From Siphonodentalium dalli (Eukaryota; Mollusca; Scaphopoda; Gadilida; Siphonodentaliidae), in the NCBI GenBank assembly GCA_032622095.1, contig CP136067.1:97578707-97642706 (forward strand): a DNA stretch of 64,000 nucleotides. The letters run 5' to 3'. The notes under the pieces were generated by a model. It was not told the origin of the DNA. It made no database searches and saw only the letters and a list, made by a program, of their open reading frames with translations. Below, piece after piece: positions 1 to 11,183 of this stretch; within the stretch, counting starts at the first letter, position 1; every line of letters starts with the position of its first letter. A program made the position numbers and the translations under genes.

Positions 1-630
1 TCGCATTTTCCACAAATGGATATGTTCTTGAACAACTACACGTCCAGCAAATGACAAGGCTCGTGAAACTCAACAAATGTCTGGCACGAAATCCAAACAA
101 TCTGGTACTAAACAACCAACAACTCAGGTACGACGCCACCAGATGGTACGAAACGTCCAATACGAAATGACCACGATGGCACGAATCGTCATGCTTCCTT
201 TGTTACTAATTATTTTTGTGATGATCATTAGGGTGAATTACATATGCGTTGTATCATGCACATAATAGTTCAACTAGGGCATATATGATCTCAATGAAAT
301 TATGGAATGACGATTAGGGCTTTCGAAGGAGTGTCAAATTGTGTTATTCGCATGTTATGTTCTAGATTGAAATTCTTAGTTAATCTAGACAATTATTTTT
401 TTCGTCCAGGATTCCCAAGGGGCCGTGTAAGCTTAGAATAAACCTTGAATCGGACAAATAGCATGATATGCCTGGAAAGTGACTTCAATTTTGGTGCTAT
501 ATAAAACCGTGTATTAATTTCAAAATATTTAGTTTGAATGTGATTTTCAGATTATATTTGAATGTTATGAACTTCTTCAATGATTACCGTCAAATTTTGT
601 TTGAAGGCGCTATTTGCAAAATATCCCCAT
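1..630. other. Gene-free AT-rich stretch
   Basis: No coding exon, RNA gene or clear repeat structure is visible here. The short open frame at 77-265 has no domain, signal or splice context and is taken as chance. Confidence 0.5.
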
Positions 631-635
631 CGGAA

Positions 636-1310
636 ATACGTGCATAATCGACCTATAATGTGAAATGGGTACATAATGTGATTATTTGATTCTGAAATAA
701 GCAGATAATGGACTCTTATCCGTTATATTGTTATATTTACATACTAAGTGTCATCACTAAATCCATCATTCTGATTGGTCGGCGCCCACGTGGCTAGTTG
801 CAGTTATTTCTCGGTGAATGCGCAACGGCTCATAACACCAAGCTCATAACACCATCGATACGTCATTGGGTTTGGAAAGACGAACGCGTAATGTTTTGGG
901 CGCATTTGGACTCGCGCAGGATTGACTTAATACATCATCGGGTTTCAATATGAAGAGAAATTGTTCCTATTAACTTTTTCCAAGGGTGCTATTGGGTATT
1001 TTGGGCTGTTTTTGTCACGATACACTTTTCGATTTAAATACATTTTTTTTCAAAAGTGGCTTTTTCGCTAAATGTTTAACTGTTTAAAAGGATTAACTGT
1101 CATGTGGACTATTTTTATGGAGATGTAACCGTGAGGTAAATAGTCCACATGACAGTCCTTATTTATGACGCGAACCACAGTGAAAACACTTGTTAAAGAG
1201 CGTAAACCTAAACAGTTGTGTTGGCCTATTTGGCTCATTGTCCGCACACAATCTGCTTAGAATCGCCTCATTGTGAGTCGATAATGTGACTAAACTGTTT
1301 TCATAGAAGA
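636..1310 (+). repeat. Interspersed repeat R1, split copy
   Basis: The stretches 636-728 and about 1155-1310 match successive parts of a repeat seen continuously at 40585-40870. The first carries 'cataatcgacctataat' and 'atggactc'; the second carries 'tatgacgcg', 'cacagtgaaaacac' and 'aaagagcgta'. About 430 bp (729-1155) separates the two halves, so an insertion into the repeat is likely. Other partial copies lie near 21361, 27545 and 35430. No coding capacity is seen. The family is not recognised; it may be a non-autonomous DNA element. Confidence 0.6.
1095..1158. repeat. Short hairpin (inverted repeat)
   Basis: 'actgtcatgtggactattt' at about 1096-1114 is mirrored by 'aaatagtccacatgacagt' at about 1138-1156, with a 23-bp loop. 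It lies at the end of the sequence that interrupts repeat R1, so it may be the terminal hairpin of that insertion. Confidence 0.75.
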
Positions 1311-1545
1311 AAAGTGACCAACTTCGTCGGGCTATCATGTTCATTATTTTTATCGCCAAGAAACTGGTTCAAAATACACAAACAAAATAGTTGTTATGTA
1401 AACGCCTCACATATTGGTATAAAAATACTGGATTACCCTTCAATTCGATGTATATCGTGTAACAATTGGTTGAGAATAACTCCGATTATGACCACAGGTC
1501 TGACGACCGGCTGTTATATTTGCTGTTCGTTCGAGGTGATGTTAT

Positions 1546-1910
1546 TAAACTGATGTAAAACACTCCGGCAGTGCGAGCAAATAGAAATGGTGAATAATCT
1601 TGCCCAAAGTAGTTATCTTTACGAATATTAATCCAAATTGACAACACACACAGTCATTCGTATATATTATATGGCGAAATCATTTGCGTTAGTTTATAGC
1701 CGATTGTTGCGTCCCGAATTGAGATGTAAATATTTACAATTGAGCGTAGTTCAGACGATGTTTTCTATGGAGTGGTATGGCGGATTTCTTTGACATTTTC
1801 GGTGATGTTAGTAGAATGCTACATTTCCCAGGTTGGAAGAGAGTCGGAGAACTAACATAAGTTTATCGCACTCAAACAAGTCCATAATATATCTTTATAA
1901 AGAGAATAGG
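1546..1910 (+). repeat. Interspersed repeat R2, copy A
   Basis: About 365 bp resemble 19955-20320 in the same orientation. Shared blocks include 'gagatgtaaatatttacaat', 'gttcagacgatgttttctat' and 'cgatgttag.agaat'. The copies differ by many substitutions and small indels, so the duplication is old. No coding capacity shared by both copies was found. Confidence 0.75.
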
Positions 1911-2004
1911 ATTTTACACAGACTCGCGCTTCAAAAACGCTCTTATCGGTGAGTAGCATATATATAGCCATGTAGAGTAATCATTAGGAGGACCATTGAC
2001 CATC

Positions 2005-2615
2005 ATTAGGCAGACCGCGACATTATGCAGACGAAATCCAGTCTGCCTAATATGTGCATGCCAGTCACAACTAGGTATCTTGCACTTTAATTATTAACAC
2101 CTCTCCTTGTTCAACCGATTTAGGTTGTCTTTTGTCTATAAAATGATGGGATTGAAAAAATTGTTGTTCAGGTCATTTCCGGCCCGATAATTTTGAGACA
2201 TGTATATTCGATCGATATATAGTTTCATCATTGTGCGGTCTTTTTTCAATCCCGAAATTTGTACTCAATTTCGATGTATGCACCAGATTTCTCGATGTTT
2301 TAATGACATTTGGCCAGTTATCTCATTTTTTGTTGCATCATATACATAAAAAATGCAAAACCAGAAAAGTTGATTTTTGCAAGACCGCTGTGGATGTTTC
2401 GACCGCACAATCATGGAACTATATATCGAATATGCATGTCTCAAAATTATCGGGGCTGAAATGCCCTAAACAAATTTTTTTCAATCCCATCATTTTTAAG
2501 ACAAAAGACAACCTAAATCGGTTGAAGAGGAGAGGTGTTAACAATTAAAACACCAGATAACTAGTTGTGACTAGGCAGACCGGATTTCGTCTGCATAATG
2601 TCGCAGTCCGCCTAA
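2005..2615. mobile_element. Fold-back element, about 610 bp, TIRs over 200 bp
   Basis: The left arm from 2005 begins 'attaggcagaccgcgac' and runs to about 2250. The right arm, about 2385-2615, is its inverted copy, ending 'gtcgcagtccgcctaat'. Matching inner blocks include 'aaccgatttaggttgtcttt' on the left against its complement near 2507-2526, and the 'tgtgcggtc' block against 'gaccgcaca'. The arms differ at scattered positions, so the copy is not young. An open frame at 2231-2548 lies inside the arms and is treated as chance. No target duplication could be fixed. Confidence 0.8.
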
Positions 2616-2739
2616 TGGGGTTACACATAAAGCAAAGACGATAGACACATTTTGACGGGCGTAATTCATATTGAAATAACACCGTTCGAATAATTTAACA
2701 TGTTTCCATCGTGGACTTTGTAAATCGAAATCGTTATCT

Positions 2740-2940
2740 GGCGGAGTTGCCAGTTACTCGCCGATGGCCGGTGATTTGCCGCACATGGTCCACGAGTTTA
2801 ACAGCCATTGAATTCACTGTTAGATTAGCAGCAATTGTGCGGATTTCCTCCACCACTAAAACTGGCAATGTCATGATATGGCCTTAGTTGCTGAAAGCGA
2901 CATTAAAACCCCATCGATCAATCAATCAATCAATCAATGC
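2740..2940 (+). mobile_element. SINE 3' part with (CAAT)n tail
   Basis: The stretch ends 'gttgctgaaagcgacattaa' followed by 'aacccc' and a run of CAAT units at 2913-2937. This ending, with the GCGACATTAAA-CCCC motif and a CAAT tail, is familiar from lophotrochozoan SINEs. The tRNA-like 5' part is not clear, so the copy may be 5'-truncated. Confidence 0.6.
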
Positions 2941-3830
2941 CTGTCTCAACATCGAATTCGATCAGTTTCCGTTTTGTCTAAATAAATTCTGGTCGCGGTT
3001 ACATCACCCTTCACAAAACTTTGTATATAAATTAATGTTATCTCTGTGCACATACTCACATATATAATGAGATAGATTTTTTATTCATTCAAATTTGAAT
3101 TTCAAAGTTTGTTGTCAGATTGAATCGTGAAATTATGAAAATTATGACTTTGCTCCCGAGGAGAGACTCAGTCACTGAGGCAGTGAGACTGAGAGTGAGA
3201 CAGGTGAGGAGAAGTGTCAGTCTGTCCTCGCCTGGAATTGCTGAATTTCATTTGGCACATTCGCGGACAAACAAGGCCGAATATACTACCCCCAATGCTG
3301 ATCATGTACATGTACTTACCTTGTTATCATAATGTAAGCAGGTTTGTCTCGTCCATCCCGTGTGTGTTAATTGGTAATTCGTGTAAATAATAATCCGAGG
3401 TGGCGAATTTTCAGTTGTTTGAATTACTTGCCTAACAACCGTCTGAGCAACGTCAATTCTGATTGGTTAAGATAAACGCGACCATCCAATAACTACATAG
3501 GTGGCTAGGAAAGACGATACCTAGAGTACAATATGGCATGTCAAGGGTCATTCTATTTTTTTGTTTAAATATTTGTTCAGTTGAACGCTATTTCAGTCTG
3601 CTCTCCCAGCGTCTAGTATGTGTGCTATTCACATGCGTGTACTTATAAACTATCTACACTGATAGCATCAACAGTGTCTGGGTAGCTGTTGAATCCGGTC
3701 ACACTGTAGTGTACAACAGTACCATGCACGTCATTAACGGCATTACAGGCATTCATGGCAAAAGTGAGAAATTAAAATGTGTTAATATTAACTGACAACA
3801 CAAAGGCCATGGCATACGTTTAAGACGTCA
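2941..3830. other. Gene-free stretch
   Basis: No domain, splice context or repeat structure was recognised. The open frame at 3120-3332 is a run of imperfect GAGACTGAG-type repeats and is not supported as coding. Confidence 0.4.
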
Positions 3831-3831
3831 C

Positions 3832-4960
3832 ATGAGTGGGATGAAATCCCTCCAATTTAATTATCGCAGTCATGGCATATGGAAAATATGTCAGGCTAAT
3901 GGAATTTGGTTATCCTGTTCTCACATACCTGGGTCTACAAATGTAGCCGATGGCTATTCAATGGTCTTTAGTGATCGACTAGTTTGGGAACTGAATGGTA
4001 ATGTGTTCACGGACAACTACAAGACACCATTATACCGTGCATGGAAAGTGGAGCCTGAGGCTACCCATATTGATGCATTCATCTTGAATTGTGGAAAATA
4101 TGGTTTATGCTATCTATTTCCACCTTTCAGTTTAATAGCTCGCTGCATTCAGACGATCAGTCAGTATCGGGCCACATGCATAATGATACTTCCGATGTGG
4201 CCCTCACAACCGTGGTATCCTTTGGTGTGTGACATCATGGTAGACAGTCCCATATTTCTTCCAAAGAAGGGAAATTTACTGTGGCTACCGAGGAAGAAGA
4301 CAATACATCCGCTCTTTCCGAACGTGACGTTGATCGCCTGCAAAGTGCTTGATTTTCATGGCAAGCAACCTCTATTCTTATGAGTTCGTGGAGAAACTCC
4401 ACCAAAAATACAGTATCAAGTGTATCGTCAGAGGTGGTTTGACTATTGTTGGCGACAGGCGGTTCATCACTTTCGCCGCCTGTCCCCAGTGCAGCCATAG
4501 TTCGAACCTTGCATTCAATTTCAATTAATGAACGGCGGAGTATGCCTTCACATGTTGTGTTTAAATTGAGTAGACTACTCTTGCAAAGCCGAGCAGGCTA
4601 TAGCCCCCTGACAATGGAACTGAGGGCGTATTCTCCAGATTGGAATATTTAGTTCGAACAGGAGGACTGTGTCAGGACGAGACGTCCCTTTTCATGGGTT
4701 ATATGAAACCGCACAAAATAGTTTCAAGAGATGCCATAGCTGGTTGGATAAAGACAGTTATGACCAGTGATGATATTAACATTAAAGATAACACGTCCCA
4801 TAGTGTGTTAGCGGCTAGCTCATCTAAACCCTTAAAGCAAGATGTTCCTTAAACGATATAATGGCTAAAGCCAGATGGACTCGAGTCTACGTTTAAGAAG
4901 TTCTACATGAAACAAACTAATACCGATTGGTTTGCAGAAGCAGTTCTACAAAATTAGTCA
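3832..4960 (+). mobile_element. DIRS-like retroelement fossil, 3' half
   Basis: The 5' part of this block (about 3840-4380) reads like the RNase H region of DIRS-type tyrosine-recombinase retroelements. It shows 'CSHIPGSTNVADGYS', 'DAFILNCGKYGLCYLFPPFS', 'MILPMWPSQPWYP' and 'HPLFPNVTLIACK'. The 3' part (about 4640-4960) resembles the C-terminal part of a DIRS tyrosine recombinase, with 'LFMGYMKPHKIVSRDAIAGW'. RNase H followed by recombinase is the normal order of the family. The reverse transcriptase and ORF1 are not present here. The element is broken, with roughly two to four breaks and the 5' part missing, and looks moderately old. Confidence 0.8.
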
Positions 4961-5028
4961 AGAATGTTTCTCTTTATTGGCTTTGAAGTTCTTATTTAAA
5001 GAGGAGAAATTGACTGCGATATAAAATA

Positions 5029-5397
5029 CTAAAAATAAACAAGACTTACCTTGGGAAGGTGAAGTTCATTTTGAATTTTTATGAGTAGCTAATTACGAGG
5101 GTTTAAATGCGCTCCCGCCCTGCCCAATGCTAGGGCAGTCAATCACGGGAAACATTAATTGTAAAACTTTATTCTAGATCTAAAGTTGCTCGAAGGGAAA
5201 CTTAGAAAGACAAAATCCTAGATTCTCGCAGAGCAAGCTGGTTTTTCTGTGGCAGCGATAAATTTGCTGCAAAGAGTGAATTTAGCTCGTGCTGGCGCAT
5301 TCGCAAGTGTACTATCCTATTTAACCCCTCATGATTAATTATTCATAAAATTCAAAATGAACTTCACCATCCCAATGTAAGGATTGTTTATTTTTAG
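5029..5397. repeat. Inverted repeat at the DIRS-like 3' end
   Basis: The arm 5029-5085 (containing 'gggaaggtgaagttcatttt') is mirrored at 5344-5397 (containing 'aaaatgaacttcaccatccc'), with about 258 bp between. It directly follows the recombinase-like part. DIRS elements are known for complementary terminal and internal repeats, so this is most simply the non-coding 3' end of that fossil. Confidence 0.75.
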
Positions 5398-5430
5398 AAT
5401 TATGCTGTTTGATATGCATGAAATCCACAA

Positions 5431-5608
5431 TGTTCTATGTGAACCGGATGATAAGTATCAGTTATTATCTCGAAAAAGTGCGAATTGAGAAATAACAAGA
5501 TGACCACGAGCTAAGCAATAGCGACCGTCATCGAACACAACAGTTTTTATTCTAATAGTTAACAAACAATATATTTAAGAGTCGTCAATGCTACAAGGAT
5601 TGAGATGT
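5431..5608 (-). pseudogene. Partial duplicate of the neighbouring GPCR (TM3-TM4 part)
   Basis: This stretch matches 6266-6463 of the adjacent GPCR in the same orientation. Shared blocks include 'tcagt.attatctcgaaaaa', 'gaaataacaagatgac' and 'gctacaaggat'. In the complete copy that region encodes TM3, the ERY motif and TM4. Here small indels and substitutions have destroyed the frame. It lies 20 bp beyond the GPCR stop codon, so it looks like the remnant of a tandem gene copy. Confidence 0.8.
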
Positions 5609-5627
5609 TTCCTCCATGTCACATCAA

Positions 5628-6722
5628 CTAGAATCGGCTATCTTCTGTTTTCATTATTATGATTCTGCCAGCAGAGACTGCTGAAATTTCGGTCTCCGTT
5701 TCGGATGCGCAGTTAACTCGCGGCCGTGTATATCCTGGTGTGTGTGAATTCACAGTTTCGGGTACCTGACCAAAGCGCGGGCGTGTATTCTCCGATATGC
5801 GTGATGCAAATCTTCCGCGGCACATAAGTTCCTTAACTGTAGTACGGAACTTCTTTCCAGCCCAGAAGTATAGGACAAAGTTGACCGCGTGGTTGCAATC
5901 TGACAAAAGTAAGACAATTGTATATCCTAGAGCGTAGTTAGAATAACTCTCAAGAGTGGCTTTGTAGTCGACGAATGACGTCGCGACAAAGAAAATTGCA
6001 TTTGGGGCAGTCAGCATTACGAAGGTAATGGATACAACGAGAAGCAGTTTCGTGATCTGTCGTTGTTGCTTCGTGTTGGAATGAATTTGTTTATCGTTCT
6101 GCGAGGCGATCTGCTGCATCAGTCTTTGAGATTTATTTAACCCCACAATGATCATCGCATTTAAAACAATGATAAGCACACACGGAATTATGGCCAAGAA
6201 AGCGCCATTATATCCAATACCATATCTTGTTAACCCAAAATTGTGTTGTTGGACCCGTGTGATAGTCGCAATGTTCTCTGTAAACTGGATGATAAATATC
6301 AGTCATTATCTCGAAAAAGTGTGAATTTAGCCCAATAAGAAATAACAAGATGACAACGAGCTTGAAAATGGCGACCTTTGTCGTACACAAATGTTTGGAT
6401 TTTAGCGGGAAACAAACGGCGATATATCTCTCCGTCGCCATGGCTACAAGGATCCAGTTGGCGAACATAGACCAAACTCCTGCCGAAAATTCAAGAATTT
6501 ACAACCGAAAGATCCCATTTTCACATCATTCAATTCCAGTTGTGCAGTAATAATCTTTTCCGATATAGCGAGGTTGTCCGCAACCGCCAGAACAATGATG
6601 TACAGAGAAGAAGAACTCATTGACCCCATTTTACTTATAGTTAGAATTGAGAGGGTATTCCCCGGAACTCCAATGGCGGCAATTACCCATTTATAATAAA
6701 TTGTGATGTAGTATGCAGCCAT
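5628..6722 (-). pseudogene. Rhodopsin-family GPCR, peptide-receptor type, two frameshifts
   Basis: All seven membrane segments are visible, spread over three frames. The first frame (6722-6444) has TM1 with 'GVPGNTLSILTISKM' and TM2 with 'LAVADNLAISEKI'. The second (6468-6208) has TM3 ending in ERYIAV (ERY in place of DRY), TM4, and the ECL2 cysteine in 'REHCDYH'. The third (6197 down to 5628) has TM5 'IIPCVLIIVLNAMIIVGLN', a Lys/Gln-rich loop, TM6 with 'TAPNAIFFVA', and TM7 'CNHAVNFVLYFWAGKKFR', in which NPxxY is altered as in many lophotrochozoan FMRFamide-type orphan receptors. One break is a one-base loss in a T run near 6495; the other fits loss of TA in a TATATA tract near 6210. Both are in slippage-prone sites, so assembly error is possible; otherwise it is a recent pseudogene. 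The coding part is intronless, and the first ATG (6722) follows an in-frame stop. The ligand is unknown. Confidence 0.85.
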
Positions 6723-6802
6723 GAATTCTGGAAACAGCTCGAGCTCGCCATAACCCAGTTCTCATCGATATGGTGCCGGAATTGTTGTGTTGTCTGTGCC
6801 GT

Positions 6803-6880
6803 CTCTTTTACTACTAAACCCAGAATAAACTGGTAGTTTAAACTAGGTCTTAACTGGAGATGCCGATTCGGACCACAATG
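6803..6880 (+). repeat. Solo GTTTAAAC-type element end
   Basis: It closely matches 25828-25898: 'aaactggtagtttaaactag' followed by 'gagatgccgattcggacc'. It is a single end with no partner nearby and lies about 80 bp upstream of the GPCR start. Confidence 0.75.
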
Positions 6881-7420
6881 TTCATGGGCGACGTGGACGT
6901 TACATATGACTCAATAACGAATAGCGTTCTGTTTGTTCCTTCCTTATATGCAACAGTGAATGGCTTTCACTTTGGTGCGTAAAGTTAGTTGAAAAGAGTC
7001 AATTAAATACATCATTATTTATTACTTGTATATATCAATTGGCTGTGGATAACGTTCTACAAATGTTTGCTATAGTTTTATCTGGCCTATGTTACACATA
7101 CTACTATCTAAATTCCTGAAAAAACATGACTGCAAAAAGAAATTATTAGATTCAATTTGACGCTCAAAGAAAGAACATTCAACACTGGATGATTGCAGCC
7201 AATGGTTCCCTCCGTTCGGTTAGATGCTATATTTCATACAAAGTATGCAGTATTTTAATGGCGACAAGCTCCCCCATAATGGTTGTAACATCCTGATCAT
7301 GGCTATTTCACAACACATGCCAGAATTGTGAGGTATGGATATTCTTGGAAGTGTGCCAATGTGCGACATGTAACAGGGTGTCGTACTGTCAAACTATGAA
7401 CTGCATTTAGACATTATGTT
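6881..7420. other. Gene-free stretch
   Basis: I see no coding, RNA or repeat signal beyond AT-rich sequence. Confidence 0.4.
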
Positions 7421-7424
7421 TGTT

Positions 7425-7610
7425 TGAACATATTTTATTTGACCCTCGTTACATAATACATTTAACAAATTAGAATATGAAATAAGATATGAGTTAATCA
7501 AAAGGGATGGGAGTACAAGTTATTCAACTTAGAATATTGCTCCTCTCCCTTTTATGTACTCCTTACAACTCATACATGCCCTTACATATAGAAACATTGA
7601 CCATTCTGGT
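7425..7610 (-). repeat. Retroelement 3' tail family R3, copy 1
   Basis: It starts 'aacatattttattt' and contains 'caaaagggatgggagtacaa' and 'ctcctctccc'. It resembles 37700-37800 in the same orientation. Read on the minus strand it ends AATAAAATATGTT, like the tail of a LINE or LINE-mobilised SINE. Confidence 0.5.
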
Positions 7611-8170
7611 TGAATCAATTTGAATATATAAGTGTAATATGTCGATTATCCACCAAGAGCATCCATATGCTTGTGTCACATGCAATAAGGTGTTGTTCCA
7701 CTTAGCCCAACATGGTAATTTGTTACTTTGTACAATTAAGACTATGACTCAGCGTAACCAGTAATTTGCACGGTGTCTATTAAATTTAAGTAGACGTGCC
7801 AATTATTAAAAGAAACTAGCGGCTTTTCGAATTCCAGGTGTGAAATTCGTATACTTCCATATACTTAAACGTTTGTAATGATTCTCGTTTTACATGTAAT
7901 GCGCTGCACCATTCTGTATTCCTTCTTATCGCTTCCTATTTCTCGCGTTGATGCTACTTTTATGTTTTGATTTTCACGATGTACACCTGTTTGTTTGTCT
8001 GTTTCAATTGTCATCCATTGTTGGCTAAAGTCTCAGGTTCTGTGTCTCTCTGGTACTTTCTGCTCAAGTACATTTCGCAGTGGATGTGTGCCGTCACGTT
8101 ATATATGTGAAAATTCAATTTAAAAGACTAAATAGTAGCATGTGAGTTGCACACTTCAGAACTATGTTAT

Positions 8171-9888
8171 CACTGCTGCTCAACTGCTCCTATGAGATAA
8201 CTTCTTAGCCGGTTCATGTGACATTTCTTAGCTGATTTTGTTGACAGTCATAGTCGATTTTTGAGAAAAATGGAGGGTGTTGTCCAAAAAACGGTAAGTT
8301 TTATCACAATATATCACAATGTGACCGGTTGTCGTTTGCAGTTATTAGCTATGGTTAACACTAAACGCTAATGTACTGAAATTGGTATGACAAAAATATT
8401 TGTTTACACTAAAAGAAACATTGATCACCAAAAATTCACACCATTTTGCGCAGTTGACTGACAAAATCGTTATTTTTTCTAAGATAAAATAGTTTCGCGA
8501 CCACACCAGGTGAAATAATACTACACAAGAACGTCAAGTAATGATTTATGGTTGTTATGTTGTCAGATGTTACAAGGATATATGATATATAGCCAATTTT
8601 CGGGCTAACACGTGGGTTTCACTTCTTAGTATCCATGGTTCCACATCTTAGTTCTGGAAATCAGGTACGGTCCGCGTCTTAGTGATTGCATGACTAAATC
8701 GTTTAGCACGGGTTACAGGTCGTACCTTTAATCTGATCATCATAAAATTTGTCATGGATGTTAACAATGACATGTAGATGGGAACGAGTCATTTTGAGGT
8801 CATTCAGCCAAAAAACATGGCTGCCAGCAGCCATCTTGGATTTCAAAATCCAATGCATTAGCACGGGCTACATGTCGTACTGTTCGCCTGATCATCATGG
8901 AATTTGACATGGATGTTAATATTGACATGTAGATGGGAACGATAAATTTTGGGGTCATTCGGCCAAAGAGCATGGCCACCAGCAGCCATCTTGGATTGTA
9001 CTCTTTGTATGACTAAATACTTTAGCACGGGCTACAGGTCGTACCTTTAGTTTGATCATCATAAAATTTGTCATGGATCCGGCTTTTATATAACTATGCA
9101 TGGATTTATAAATAAACGACACGATGCAATATACGATTTCACTACATTATACGTCCATTATAAGCCAATTATATTAAAAAAAATTCAAGTGTCATCATTA
9201 CCGGTTACTATGCATAACCATCACATATGTAATCGCAATTTAATTGACAACTAGACCGGGAATATCGGCTCATATATGTATCAAATGTTACGTGGGATGT
9301 TGCTGAAGATCCTATAGTAGTCATAGGAAATCATACAAAGTAACTAGCGCCTTAATGTGACACGAATTGGGCTGTAGAATAGCAATAGATAGTTTGTGAA
9401 TCAGCTGAGAAATGGAACCAATAAGAAGTGATCAGAAACCGAAAGTCGGCTAATGGAACATTTTGGAGTGAATTTACAGGTCATTTTATACAAGGAAGCG
9501 AACAAGAGAGAATGCTGTTTCTGTGTATGTACAATTAGGGTTACCTGAGGAAGAATTTCCGACTGTTTCAATTTGTTATACTGAATGGTTCGGAAGCAAC
9601 ATTACTCGATAGATCCCCATTGGATTAACATGGAAATGCAGTTAAATGTCAGAAATAACGTATAAAGGTAATTATAATCCATCTATCCACATGGCAATTT
9701 CATTACGGGGTTTCCAACGATTGGTTGAATGGTCGGGAACTCACCTTTTCGTCATCATTGTCACTTTGCCGCTCTTTTCAACTTCTAAAAAACAGTACAA
9801 AATCGGTATCGCTGTGGAACCTAATCGAAACGAAATGGCACATAAAACTGCTAAGAAGTTATCTCATAGGAGCAGTTGAGCAGCAGTG
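8171..9888. mobile_element. Non-autonomous DNA transposon, 38-bp perfect TIRs, 5-bp TSD
   Basis: The 38 bases at 8171-8208, starting 'cactgctgctcaactgctcc', are repeated exactly in inverted form at 9851-9888. The base run 'gttat' flanks both ends (8166-8170 and 9889-9893), a perfect 5-bp target duplication. The element is 1718 bp long. No transposase is seen; a 157-165 bp tandem repeat fills part of the interior. A 5-bp duplication with ends starting CAC recalls the Transib/RAG-like superfamily, but the match is only to the first three bases, so the assignment is tentative. Perfect TIRs suggest recent movement. Confidence 0.9.
8697..9080 (+). repeat. Tandem repeat, 157-165 bp unit, about 2.3 copies
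   Basis: The phrase 'ttagcacggg' followed by 'tacaggtcgtac' recurs near 8702, 8858 and 9022, each time with 'gatcatcat' and 'catggatgttaa' downstream. 'cagcagccatcttggat' closes the first two units. It lies inside the 8171-9888 transposon. Confidence 0.85.
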
Positions 9889-10166
9889 GTTATGAGACTG
9901 CTTCAATGATTCAATACCAATGGATATTTCTGTACTTGCATCAAGAATATGGACACCTCTGCCAAATTACAAACATTGTGATTTGTATATCAAAATGTAT
10001 CACAATACCGACAACACATTTCAGTGCACAGATAGTCAAACTATTTTTCTTGATATAAAATTGCTTTTATAGTAGAGGTCAAACTTTGGGATCGTACCTA
10101 CAGGATACCACCGTATCTGCTACGGCATTAATCCTGCTCATTAATTAGCCCGTTTGGATTTGGCGC

Positions 10167-10175
10167 TATAAATAG
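10167..10175 (+). promoter_or_regulatory. TATA box
   Basis: 'tataaatag' lies about 80 bp upstream of the ATG at 10248. It would place transcription start near 10195-10205, leaving a short 5' leader of about 45 bp. Confidence 0.6.
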
Positions 10176-10247
10176 GTCATATTTTGTCCTGGTAGTAGGT
10201 ATCATCGCAGTCGGACATCCAGAGAGCTTGGATCGCCACCTCTCAGG

Positions 10248-10946
10248 ATGAACTCGCCACCGCTAATCCCAATTAGTGTCACCAGCATGCTGGAAGCCCT
10301 GCATGTCACGCCTTGTTTGAGTTGGTCATTCCACGCTCACAAAGGCGGATACCAGCTGATTCTGGACTTCCAGTCCGGCCCGGCAAAGCTCTTTTCAGGG
10401 CTCCCTACCGGGAAGGGCTCGGATATTACCGAATCAGCTCGGAAGCCTCGACAGAAGATGAGAAAGAAGAAAAAGAAAACACCATCGATGAAAAAGAGAG
10501 ATGCCGAAAGACTCGCTGCATGGAAAGCGAAGAAATCGACCGGAACTTCACCAGTCGACTCCGCCCATACAGCAGAGACCCCGGTCCTGTCTGCCCAGAT
10601 GATGGAATCACCATCACCACCACCATCACGGCCAGACGAGGTTATTACAAACGAAGACGAGGACCCCTCTGACTTCGTCCCGAAGACTCCGGATTACACC
10701 GAGCCGGAGACTTCGCACTCAACAAAAGCAGAAGCCGCCGGATCCGTGAGAGAAAGCGACACAGACTGGGAAGAAGACGAAGACGAGCCTATCAGACGTT
10801 TCAATAGCACCATTGAAGAAATTTTCGCAAATCTACCAACATCAGAATCAGAATCATCATCCTTTGAGTCATCACCACCAAAAAAGAAACGAAAAGGATC
10901 CAAAAACAAAAAGAAAAAGAAAAAGAACAAATCTCTTAACAGCTAG
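10248..10946 (+). CDS. Lys-rich acidic/basic protein, possibly an element ORF
   Basis: This is an intact 232-residue intronless frame in a GC-rich island. Residues 1-55 have Trp/Phe/Leu-rich sequence, including 'LSWSFHAHKGGYQLILDF'. Residues 60-95 are very basic, with 'TPSMKKRDAERLAAWKAKKS'. The middle is Pro/Ser/Glu-rich and acidic. The C-terminus carries a classical monopartite nuclear signal in 'PPKKKRKG' and a Lys run. The basic 'TPS-x-x-x-RDA-R-L-AW' motif resembles proteins encoded by repetitive elements in corals and lophotrochozoans, but I cannot name a family. TATA box, ORF and AATAAA within about 1 kb make a compact unit, consistent with an element gene or a retrocopy. ATG 10248 has the context 'caggatga'. 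Confidence 0.55.
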   Translation: MNSPPLIPISVTSMLEALHVTPCLSWSFHAHKGGYQLILDFQSGPAKLFSGLPTGKGSDITESARKPRQKMRKKKKKTPSMKKRDAERLAAWKAKKSTGTSPVDSAHTAETPVLSAQMMESPSPPPSRPDEVITNEDEDPSDFVPKTPDYTEPETSHSTKAEAAGSVRESDTDWEEDEDEPIRRFNSTIEEIFANLPTSESESSSFESSPPKKKRKGSKNKKKKKKNKSLNS

Positions 10947-11183
10947 AATCCCACTTCACCTGATCCTCCTGAGCCACGACCTAGACAGATTACCTACAAA
11001 TCAAAGAAAATTCAAGACAGGGCGTAAGGGCGACCTCCGGGTGAGCCCACACCGTCCTCGTGCCGCCCTTCGGGCGGGCACGCAAATCCTGTTCCTGCTG
11101 GTAGTAGGTCGGTAACGGTTGGGACAAAAAAACTTACAAGTGGTATATTCGGGTCAGCATCACTCTTCCCATTCGGAGCATGC

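Noticed and set aside
2231-2548. 105-codon plus-strand frame
   Set aside because: It runs through both arms of the fold-back element, so it is chance coding in inverted repeat DNA.
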